Positions 23,760 to 33,489 of a DNA stretch of 64,000 nt are shown piece by piece. Source of the stretch: Oikopleura dioica (taxonomy: Eukaryota > Chordata > Appendicularia > Copelata > Oikopleuridae); assembly GCA_907165135.1 (NCBI GenBank), contig OU015567.1, forward strand, positions 2,175,001-2,239,000. The letters are read 5' to 3'. Both the position numbers and the translations under genes were made by a program. Below the pieces are notes generated by a model. That model made no database searches and was not told where the DNA came from. It was given only the letters and a program-made list of their open reading frames with translations. Each line of letters begins with the position of its first letter. The first letter of the stretch is position 1.

Positions 23760-26700
23760 ATGGAAGATATTGACTCGATCCTCGAGCCTCTCCGCCTTTC
23801 GGTAAAAGAACAAGGTGATATCGTCCGAGAACTGAAGGCGCAAAAAGCTCCTGAGCTCGACATCAAAACTGCCGTCGCCGAACTCAAGAAGCGAAAGAAG
23901 GCGCTGCAAGACAAGGAAAATGAACTGGTCGCCGCAGAAGCTCCTTTCGATCGAGTACAATTCGAAGCATGTTTGAAGAAGCGATTTTTCTTCGGCCAAG
24001 CGTTCGAGATCTACGGCGGCGTGGCGGGCTTGTTCGACTACGGACCGGTCGGATGCATGCTGAAAAACAACGTGATCGATCTTTGGAGAAGACATTTCAT
24101 CACGAACGATGACATGTTAGAAGTAGAGTGCACGATGATGACTCCATCAAAAGTGCTGGAAGCGTCGGGACATGCGCAGAGATTTGCAGATTTGATGGTC
24201 AAAGATTTGACGAATGGAGATTGCTTCAGGAACGGATGAATTCTGATTATCACAAACAACTGTAAATGTGAGTTATGGTCATGAAATGCTTTAATAAAAG
24301 CTGCGTAGTGGCAGTCCTAGCCTAGGAATCAAGCCGCTAAAGTTGAGCGGCTAAACGGCTTTACCTAAGTCACCATCTCAGTCTTTCTATCCTTCGAAAA
24401 GAGCTGACCACCTCCTGGAAGCCGCGATCGAAAAAGCCTTGACAGACAAAACAACTTCGGAAGAACTAAAAGCCGACATGCGGGCCACTTCTCCCCTCAT
24501 CGAAGGTTTTTCAAAAGAAGAACTGGGCGCCAAACTGAGCCAGTACAAAGTAAAGTCTCCTTCCAGTGGCGGCGACATTTCCGAACCGATGGAATTCAAC
24601 TTGATGTTTCGCAGCGAAATCGGCCCGACCGGGGCGCAACCAGCTTTTCTTCGCCCAGAAACGGCGCAAGGCATCTTTTTGAATTTCAAACGCTTACTGG
24701 ATTTCAACAACGGAAAGTTGCCTTTTGCTGGAGCGCAGATTGGGCATTCTTTCAGAAACGAAATCGCTCCTCGAGCAGGTAAATAAAATGAATACGCAGA
24801 ATAAATTAGCTGCTTTCAGGTCTGATCCGCTGCCGAGAATTCCAAATGGCCGAGATCGAGCACTTCTACGACCCAGCAGATGCTTCTCACTCCAGCCTCG
24901 AAAGCGTCAAAGAACTAATCCTTCCTTTCTTCACGAAAGATGCGCAAATGGGTGGTGGAAAATTGACCAAATGTTCGATCGGCGAAGCGCTGAAGAATGG
25001 AGTTCTTTGCAACGAAACTTTGGCTTATTTTATCGGTAGAATTTTCTTGTTTGCGAAGGCAATCGGCATTGATCCTGCTAGAATGCGATTCAGGCAGGGT
25101 CATGAAAAATTGGTGGAAGCGTGGTGGATTAGCGCTTCTCGCACCTCGCGCTCCACTGCGCCTCGGGGGAGTGAAAGTAAATTCCACCGCGGGCCGGTGG
25201 AAAATCTTCTACCATCCACCGGTGGATCTACCAAGGCCGGTGGATTTTGAAAATTTTTATTTTTTTTTATAAATTTATCGTCCCGAGGATACTTTTTCGG
25301 GGACTAAGAATGATTTATATTATTCTCAAAGGATTATTCTTAGGTATTATATCGGAAATTGCATGAGTACTCACTCTGTATGAAGTAAACCGTATACTTA
25401 GAGTTTTTTCGGGAACAGCGAAGTTTCCTAATTAAAATAAAATTTTATTCATAAAATAATTTTTCCAGCCGATTCCAACGATACCAAAATCTTTTTGATA
25501 GCATGATTTTATGGAAGGCAGGCTTAAGAATTCACATAAAGTGAAGTGATTTTTCACCCAAGTGTTCAAGGGCACCTGCTAATTCTCTTCTCGAAATAAC
25601 TCAACATGAACCTACTACTTCCGGGAACCTTTTCGTGTTAATCACCCGGTGTTATTTGCATCTGATTCTGAGTACAGGGTCACAGTAAGCACCCACCGAG
25701 ATTATGGCGCGCGCTAATGCTTTTGGGCTCCCGCGCGGCGCGTAAAGCACTTCCACTCTCTTATCTGACGACTGTGTGCGACAGGAAGAACCAGGAAAAT
25801 TTTTGGGGGCAGTAAGAAAAGTATCTGATAAACAACATATCGAAAAATTAATGACATGCAAGACGTGCTCTATATGATTTGCCTCTTTGAAAAATAAATT
25901 TTGAGTTTTCATTAATTATTGAACATTTTCTGCCTAATCTTTTTCAATATTTGGAATCCCGGTGTTATTTTTGATAGATTCCCTACGGTGATATGCGGTC
26001 AATAGGAGATTTATCTCCCAGTTCGTATTTTGGCGAAATAGGAGATTTATCTCCCAGTTCGAACTTTTGTGAAATAGGAGATTATTTTCTCCCAGTTCAA
26101 TTTTGACAAAAACTGCGGTAAATGGGAGATTTTTTGAACAATTTTTTAGTGATTAATAGTTTATTATAATCCTGTTAATTCAATAAATTCATGAATAAGC
26201 ACCTTGCAGGATAAGATTAAATTGGAACTTGGAGAAAAAGAAGAAGACAACAGTCACGGAATGTCACGAATGTCACAAATGTCACGGAAACAGAGGTAAA
26301 TGATTAAGATTTGAGATTGGTCGAAAGTAAAATTTGAATAATTCGATCAAAAGAAACATCTTTTGACCCTCTAAAACGAAACTGACTAATAATAAGCATT
26401 GTATCTTCATGGCGTTGCAAGGATGCTTTGGAAACTTTTCTTGCTTTCGATTTAAAATTATTTTGAAAATCAAATTGCTGATACCAGAATTCGTCCCGAA
26501 GGACAAAAATTCGGTCAATTGCGCGTGTTTTTCGACTCTCCTCAAGAGCAGTTTTAAATTTTTGATTTGCGCGCTCGATTGCGTTGGATGTTTTATCACA
26601 CCAGAGAGTCGTTGATTGAAGAACATTCCACCAGCAAAGGAAATTTGAATCTTTTTCGAAACGCGAAAGAAAAGTTTAAGTGTGGTGATCTAACGGTGGG

Positions 26701-28161
26701 TTCCTGCTAAGCGCAGGAATGAACTACCCGAGTTGAAAGTGACATTCTCCCACCAGGCCCGGTGGATTTTGCTTGCCTTCCACCATGGCGCAGTGGAGCG
26801 CGAGGCGCGAGAAGCGTTAATCCACCACGCTTCCACCAATTTTTCATGACCCTGGATTCAGGTATGCCTGTTGCAAAACGAACATATAAAAATGCGCTTC
26901 AGACAGCACATGGACAATGAAATGGCCCACTACGCAAAAGACTGCTGGGATCTCGAATGCCGAACCTCCTACGGCTGGGTAGAGTGCGTCGGTTGCGCCG
27001 ACCGCTCCTGCTTCGATCTCCAATGCCACGCCGAAGCTTCCAAAGTCAATTTGCAAGCAGAGCGCACTCTTCCTCAACCAATCGAAAAAGAAGTCTTTGA
27101 AGCGATTCCGGTAAAGAAGTTCATCGCCAAGCAGTTCAAAAAAGACACTCCCGCGGTGACAGAAGCGATTGTTTCAGCCGACGCCGCCGATTTAGAAAAA
27201 CAATTCGAAAACAGCGAAAAAATCACACTCGCTGGCTTCGAAATCAGCAAAGAAATGATCCAGTTGAAAAAGAGCGTCAAGAAATTCCACACAGAGTCGT
27301 TTACCCCGTTCGTGATTGAGCCCAGTTTCGGAATCGGAAGATTAATCTACGCCTGCTTGGAACATAACTACGATTGCAGAGAAAAAGATGCGGAGAGGAG
27401 GTTTTCACGATTCCACCGCTCGTTGCGCCCTACAAATGCTCCGTCTTGCCGCTTTCGAATAAACCCGAGTTTGATCCGTTCATCAACACTATTTCTTCCG
27501 GTCTAAAGGTTAGTTTAAACTACCCCAATTTTATCCCTGTTTGTCAACTAAGACCAAAAATAACGTTTTGATTTAGTTTCATTTTAGTCCAATTATTCTC
27601 TTTCAGCTACAAAAGAGCTCCTCTCCCCATTTCAGACCACTTGTACCTCTCCCTAATGTATCAGACAAAAGCTTTTCCTGATTTTCTTCATTTTAGAGCC
27701 TGTCAGTAGCCCACAAAGTCGACAAATCATCTGGATCAATTGGAAAACGATACGCTAGAACAGATGAAATCGCAGTTCCATTCGGGTAAGTTCCGTTACT
27801 TCGCTGACTTTTCAGAAAACTCCTGGACTAGAATGTTCCATGTTCGAATCATGCTTTTTGCAGACAAAAGTGTATTTTGCAAGAGAAGCAAAAGCTACTT
27901 ACTCGTGAAAAGCGCATGATAAAAGCATGGAAAATAAAGTAACAAATTTTTTTCAGCGTCACCGTCGATTTCCACACCGTGAAAATTACGCCAGCTACGG
28001 TGACCCTTCGAGATCGAGACACGCTCGATCAAATTCGAGTGCCAGTTCAAGACACAGCGAATTTGATCAATGAGATGGCCAGCCAGCGGCAGTCCTGGGC
28101 ACAAGTTGCGGCAAGATACCCTTCCCAAGACGACTGGCTCAAGGAAAATCCTCTAGAATAA
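23760..28161 (+). CDS. gars1: Glycyl-tRNA synthetase, cytosolic/mitochondrial type, interrupted by a transposon
   Basis: Exons 23760-24229, 24402-24778, 24820-25093, 26903-27508, 27697-27785, 27957-28161, about 672 residues (human about 685 without targeting peptide). It attaches glycine to tRNA-Gly. A WHEP-type helical hairpin (residues about 1-55) precedes the class II core: [20 protein letters not shown] (motif 2 region), [36 protein letters not shown] (motif 3), then the anticodon-binding domain ([17 protein letters not shown]). Intron 1 is GA-AG (CAG|GAACGG). Exon 4 carries an apparent extra AG dinucleotide near 27395 that shifts the frame just before the anticodon domain. Intron 3 holds the 1.76-kb element and needs a GC donor. 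Confidence 0.9.
25095..25162 (+). repeat. Left terminal inverted repeat
   Basis: Begins CAGGGTCATG and runs to the CCACTGCGCC block. Inverse of 26787-26854 apart from two positions. Confidence 0.85.
26001..26132. repeat. Tandem repeat of about 35 bp inside the transposon
   Basis: Three to four units of AATAGGAGATTTATCTCCCAG separated by short spacers. Each contains the palindrome GGAGATTTATCTCC; the last unit is degraded. Confidence 0.7.
26304..26675 (-). pseudogene. Transposase C-terminal fragment (MULE-like?)
   Basis: A stop-free frame of 123 codons without a start, ending in TAA at 26304. It contains [20 protein letters not shown] followed by a basic, aromatic tail. The WNV, T(S)NAxE and N/F spacing resembles the C-terminal end of MULE-type transposases. 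It lies inside the TIR-bounded element. The family call is tentative. Confidence 0.4.
26787..26854 (-). repeat. Right terminal inverted repeat
   Basis: Ends CATGACCCTG, the inverse of the left terminus, and is followed directly by the second GATTCAGG. Confidence 0.85.
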
Positions 28162-28512
28162 TCTCTTACTTGATTTGTCTTAGAAAAACTAGGTGCTTTT
28201 CCTTTCCCCTTTTAGGTTAAATTAAAATTTAGCAATATTTTCAACTGTTACAGTAGCAAATCCTGACTTTTCAAAGTTCAAACTACTATCTAAATAATAA
28301 CTTAAATACTGAAGTTAAAAATAAACAAAGAGAGCTTGTAAATTTGTTTATTTGTGTCATTTAGTGGGCTGAAGGGTTTATATCTTGCGAAAGAAAGACG
28401 AACTTGTTAAATCTTCAATTGAAATCAATGTCATTCCAAGTCAGGGCCCGTTGTTCCAAGTTTTCTCGCACTGCGGCGCAGTAGTTCTTGAAATCATTTG
28501 TGACCCTCAGCT
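28162..28512. other. 3' flanks of GlyRS and the next minus-strand gene
   Basis: Convergent spacer, AT-rich, no ORF of note. Confidence 0.6.
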
Positions 28513-29089
28513 CTAAAATACGCAATTAGCCCCCTTCTTCGCGCCTTTCTTCATACCTTTTGGGTCTCTTTTCGCTCTGAGCCGCCAAACTATCGAGGGT
28601 AACGCCGCATTGAGTCCTTCCAGAAGATCTTCTCTTTCTCCAAGCTCTTTTTCTAGCTCCAACAATTCGAAATCCGAGAGGAAGGGGAGGACGCGCTCGA
28701 AAATTACATGTCCAGAATGGTGAGAGAGAATTTTCTGAAAAAGATTTTCGAGATTTTTTCGCATTTTTCTATCAGCCAATTTAGATGAGTGTTCCAAAAA
28801 TAGGAGTATAGGATGGACACGCCCACGGTCAATAAAGGTCATTTCTGGTGGAAGGTCAAGGCTTGATTTTGAGTTCAAAACGAGTGTTTCGAGTTATTTT
28901 CGAAAATATATATTCTGCAATTACCTCGATATTGTACAGCATCTTTCTCTTTTGAGTTACTTTTTGTTCTTCTCTTGAATCGACAAAAGATCGACTAACC
29001 TGTGCTACGAAGATTAAATTTTCGAAAGCTGGAATTGAGGCCCTAAGGCCACCACTCATGCTACGCATGGTAATCCGGTCATCAGACAA
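28513..29089 (-). CDS. Unrecognised minus-strand protein, at least 2 exons
   Basis: The terminal exon (about 28862-28513) encodes LDLPPEMTFIDRGR, a helical Leu/Glu-rich region and a Lys-rich end (KKGAKKGANCVF). The upstream exon, starting near 29089 (MSDDRITMRSMSGG), is in another frame. The two join in frame if the donor is the GTACAA inside KML and the acceptor AATCAAG. A further small intron may sit after FVAQ. No known domain was recognised. Confidence 0.45.
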
Positions 29090-29354
29090 TTTCGTCTACC
29101 AGAATGTGGTAGCTAAATTTTGGCTACTAGTGCATTTTGACCGCGGAGGAACTTTGTAACCGCCCTGTTTATTTTCCCCAGTAAGCAGATTTTCTTTCAA
29201 TTTATTATAAATACTAAGATTTTGTAAACGAAAATTTCTAGCGATTCTTTCTCTACTGTAATAAAAGAGACGAATGTCTTATAAGCCCTGTCTGATTCGA
29301 ATCTTGTTTGCAACCACAACTTCAAGCAATATGTTCATGATAATGTTTATTTGT

Positions 29355-30071
29355 TTATCTATTTTGTTCAAAACTTGAGTCCATTGAATTCTTGCCGTCT
29401 TCGCGAAGCTGGCGATAAATGATCTTTGAGTGTGTAGGCAGGAATATCGAGGTTGACGCTTGACCCTTTTGAAGACTTGCTTGTAATCGATGCTCTTCTA
29501 GAGGCGTAAAGTGAGTGGGCTGGAGAGGCAAGGCGGGAACAACGGAGGGAGGGGATCGAAGAACCGGCGGAGGAGCGCAGCTGGTTTTCAAATCGTTGAT
29601 GTACTGTAAAAAATTTATCTACAATTGAAGCAAAATTTTTAAAAATTCAAGCCCTCTCTCAAATTAAAAATTAAATCAACTATCGACGATAACTTATCGT
29701 CACTTACGGATTCAATGCAAGTCAGCATCTCACTGTAATTCTCTTTCTTGAAGCTTCTTTGGTACTCACTCTAAAATTCACCAAAAGATTTTTCTTTCTT
29801 GATTTGAGCATCAAATTATTACCGGCAACTTTCCCGCGATTTCTTTAATCCTTGCCTTCAAAATCGCCACATTCAATTTCTCTACATTTCCATCAAACAA
29901 AGCGCCACTATCACTCTTTTCTTCATTTCTCATCTCTCCAACGAAGCAGTTCCCCATCACCGGGATAATTAGCACTTCAACCGGCTGCGGACTCTCTTTT
30001 AATATTTGATCTGCTCCAGAGTCCAAAAAAATCAAATCAAATTTTGCAAAGGAATTCAATTTGGTGCTCAA
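29355..30071 (-). CDS. Unrecognised protein, last three exons
   Basis: Exons: up to about 30071-29823, then 29770-29708 and 29603-29355, all phase 0 with GT-AG introns of 52 and 104 nt. The open frame begins without an ATG, so the 5' end is missing from my model. The central part has FLDSGADQILKESPQPVEVL and a helical KLNVAILKARIKEIAG. The last exon is Pro-rich (CAPPPVLRSPPS) and ends DSSFEQNR. No family assignment. Confidence 0.5.
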
Positions 30072-30520
30072 AAGATAAACCGAGGTTCATGTTGAAAAAC
30101 GGCAGGACGCGAAGATTTTGTCGATAATCTCGTTAAAAATTCAGCATGACATTCATTCAAAACGAAAATCTTTTCCTCTTGACAAGAAGCTTCTATTAGC
30201 GACAAGTAAAATGCCGTCAAAAATGCAAATTATGATCACTAAAATCTTAGCATTATGGGAAGAAAGAATTAAAGTTCATGGATTTCGGCAAATCCACCTC
30301 TGTTTCTAGCGTCTTGAATGAGATAATGAACTGTCAACATTTTTCCTCGGAATTCAGACTCAGCAAAAAATGGCGCCGCATATGGTGGAACATGCATTTC
30401 GACAAGATAATAAATCGAGATTCGTTCCATTTATTTTCTTATCGTTTTATTTCCGTCCGAAACTGGATTATTCTTTTGTCTTGCAAATAATTTTTTTCTA
30501 TAAAAATCTGAATCGACCTC

Positions 30521-33208
30521 ATGAAACTGGTAAGAGTGTGGAATTCTAGAGAAAAATACGAAGAAAAAATTTTAGGGGATATTGCTCGCCAGCGCCTCCA
30601 ATGGTCAAAGACTGATGGGAGGCTTTGAAGATGATTTTGCAGAAAAGGTGGCTTGGGACATTGAATCTGAGGAATCACGTGATACATGTTTTTATATTTC
30701 GCGAATTTTATTATTGCTAAGAACTTGATATAATTGACCAATCTGAAGATCGATGGAAATTTTCGTTATCCAAGGTATCAAATGTAGACTATTACGAAGC
30801 TGTATGTATCATTGTATGAGACTGAAACTCCAGATGGCGCATCTGATGTCCGTGACAAAGGATATCTTGACCCAGGGACGGTTTTAAACAGTTATGCTCG
30901 GCAAAAGATTCTTATCTTCTGAACCACTTTGCTAACCCCTCTCGCATCTTTTTCCCCAAACTTGCGAAAAGGATCATGTCAAATAAAATCAACAAAAAGG
31001 GCACTGGTGCGATCAACAAGGAATCGACATCGATGGCAAAAACAAGTTCAACCTTGACTCGCTCAAATTTCGACACCAGCTTGAGTCCAACGATATGGAG
31101 CGCTCTTTCACCCATTTCACCACAACAGTTCAAAAGGACAGAATCATCGGAGGAGAGAACGCACAGAAAAACGCTTGGAAATGGATCGGTTATTTCTACG
31201 GCTGTGGATCTACCCTGATCGCGAATGATTGGGCCCTCACTGCTGCTCATTGCTGCACAATTCCAGCCTGGTACTTCAAAGGAAAGCAACTGTGCTTCGG
31301 AAGGGACGAGCGAGGAGTTCCAGCGCCGAATGAACAATGTGCCGAAATCGTCGATTTGATTCAGCATCCGCTGTATGATCGATCAGAAACTGTCCTCAAC
31401 GATATCTGCCTCATCAGGCTCGGGAGCAAAATTAAGTACACAGAAACTGTCGAGCCCTGTAAGAAATCGATCTGAAAGCTAATTTTTAAGAATTTCTAGC
31501 GTGCTTGCCGAGAATGGGCGCGTCATTATCCGAAAAAGATACGAAGGATGTCGAGTGCTTTGTCGCTGGATGGGGTTACAGACAAGAAGGAGTAGGTTCA
31601 TCTCTCCCATCGATTCTTCAAGGAACTGCGTTTTCTTTCACCATTTTTCAATTCCATTTTTATAGTTCCACTTTTTTTCTGAAACGCGCAAATAGATACT
31701 GATGCCAACATCTTATCAAATTCGACTTGTGACAAAGCCTACACGCAAGTCGACGAAAACGGCAGAATCATCAACTATTACCGTCGCGATGAAATGAGCT
31801 GTTTCGGCCACACCGATGGAACCCGTGACGCCTGCCAGGGAGACTCCGGAGGACCTCTTGTTTGCCTTGAAGATTCAGAAAACATTCCTGGAAGAAAGAA
31901 CCCGGTTTTGAGAGGTGTTGTTTCGTGGGGAGAAGGATGTGCCAGATTTGAGAAGCCAGGAGTATACGCCAGACTGTCAAACTACATCGATTGGATTCAC
32001 GAAACGATCATCGAGAAAGCCCAATCGCCAAGCCCGATTTGTTTGCTTCCAGAAAATGTGTTCGATATCAATACCAAAAATGCGCTGATCGACTGTGCTT
32101 GGGACAAATGCACTGTTCATTGCAAAAGTAAAAATCAAGATTAATTTTCTTGCCAATCTAAGTTTTAAGATCCCGACTGGACTCCAAGTCTGAAAACACT
32201 GACATGCAATACTCTCACCAAAAAGTACACAGAGGCAAAAATCACGACCCTCATTGATTGCGCACCAGATCCAGGTCCTGGAAACAAGCTATTCTCCGCG
32301 TGTGGCGCTCTCACGAGTCATTTTGATGTAGATCTAGAAAATTTAGACGTCAAGGTAATTCTTTCATCAAGAAAAATAAAGTAACGAGGAGTTTCTAGTG
32401 CAACGCGAAAGTCTGCAAAATCTACGCGAAGAACAAGAAGCTCTTTTCTCCAAGTGTGAATGTCATCAAATGCCAGCGTGGAAGATATGTTTTCAAGGGA
32501 GATTCAGTCAAAGCTCATCGTAAGTCTTCGCTTAAATGACCCATTCTTATCATTTTTGCAGCTGCTGGAACAACGACAAAAGCTTGTGGTGCATTCTTCG
32601 ACCGCTTCCCTGAAGTAGCCAATAGTGGAATCAAAGTCAGTTGCAAGCCAAATGCGTGCTTTTTGTCAGCCGATGGGGTCTTCCAAATTCAACCTTCGAA
32701 CAAAGTCATGTGCAAGAAGAGAGAATGGGTGATTAACAATAAAGTTATTGGATCATCAAAGATCGAGTTTTCATCGCAAACTTTCGATGAATTTGAGTAA
32801 GTTACTTTATGATTGAAAAAATTTGTAGTCGAATATTTCATGGTTAAAATTCATTGAATTTTAATCTTTTTTTTAATCCGATTTTGTATTTCAGTGATGA
32901 GCCACGATCGTTTAAAGCTGGAGTCGAGAATGGAATCTGCGGAAGAACTTCGGTCTGGGATTACGTCTTGCAGAAGACTAGGAAGGATTTGAGAGCACAG
33001 GGAGCAAAGGCTGTTTGTTCCCCAAGTTCTATGCCATCGAAGGTATGTGGTCTTGTTTTTCATCGTTTTCATCGATTTCAAGTGGACATGTCAAATTTAT
33101 TGCCCACCGAAAAACGGCGCATCTGCAAAGAAAACGGGCGTCCTTCTCTCCTGCAAGAAGAATTCCTGGCTTCCTGGAAACCTTCCCTCGGCGAAATTTC
33201 AATGCTAG
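30521..33208 (+). CDS. Secreted trypsin-like serine protease with Cys-rich C-terminal modules
   Basis: The signal exon 30521-30529 joins 30576-30647 ([13 protein letters not shown]). Then come one or two less certain exons including [15 protein letters not shown], the protease exons (about 31011-31458, 31500-31622, 31696-32127), and C-terminal exons 32170-32354, 32399-32519, 32562-32796, 32895-33042, 33083-33208. The catalytic triad is visible: RIIGGENA activation site, TAAHC (His), NDICLIRL (Asp), GDSGGP (Ser), with SWGEGCA. The intron at 31623 is GA-AG (CAAG|GAACTG). The tail of about 250 residues has paired cysteines ([30 protein letters not shown]) in a CCP/sushi-like rhythm. AATAAA lies at 33270. 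It is likely an extracellular, possibly immune or clotting-like, zymogen. Confidence 0.78.
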
Positions 33209-33269
33209 TCAACCTTTTCATAATATATAATATATTATATATTGTCTCTTTTCTAATGGCTAAATTTAT

Positions 33270-33275
33270 AATAAA
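33270..33275 (+). terminator. Polyadenylation signal AATAAA of the protease gene
   Basis: AATAAA 62 nt after the stop, just before the convergent RhoGEF gene. Confidence 0.5.
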
Positions 33276-33489
33276 AGCGTTTTAATAAAAATCTTCCAAC
33301 TCAGAGAAAACGGTCAAATATCGTTTATTTACATCTGAAATAATACAGCTCACGAAAACGAAAGAAATGAATTTTGAAGAAACTTTTGAACTTGTGGAAG
33401 TGAAGCTAGATGAAGTGAGAAGTGAAATTATTGAGGAAGAACTTTTCGCCCAGCAGGTTTTCTTTTTACAGTCAGTCGGCTTAGTGAGT

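Larger units (their letters stand above)
25095..26854. mobile_element. DNA transposon with 68-bp TIRs and 8-bp TSD inserted in GlyRS
   Basis: Both ends read CAGGGTCATGAAAAATTGG inward, with two mismatches over 68 bp and weaker similarity for about 45 bp more. The flanks are the direct repeat GATTCAGG (25087-25094 and 26855-26862). Long TIRs with an 8-bp duplication fit a Mutator-like element; the CAGGG terminus also fits hAT. Inside are a tandem repeat and a transposase-like ORF fragment, so it is probably non-autonomous. The duplicated target spans the exon 3 end and the first intron base. Confidence 0.85.

Noticed and set aside
24038-24710. Minus-strand ORFs across GlyRS exons
   Set aside because: Shadows of the conserved GlyRS coding sequence.
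26001-26132. Regular repeats with spacers, superficially CRISPR-like
   Set aside because: Only three to four degenerate units inside a eukaryotic transposon; spacers are short and AT-rich; no cas genes are expected.
27380-27410. Programmed ribosomal frameshift in GlyRS
   Set aside because: No slippery heptamer or downstream pseudoknot apparent; GlyRS genes do not use recoding, and a GA slippage error explains it.
30118-30490. Plus-strand ORFs of 60-70 codons before the protease
   Set aside because: No start context, domain or phase-compatible link to the protease exons.
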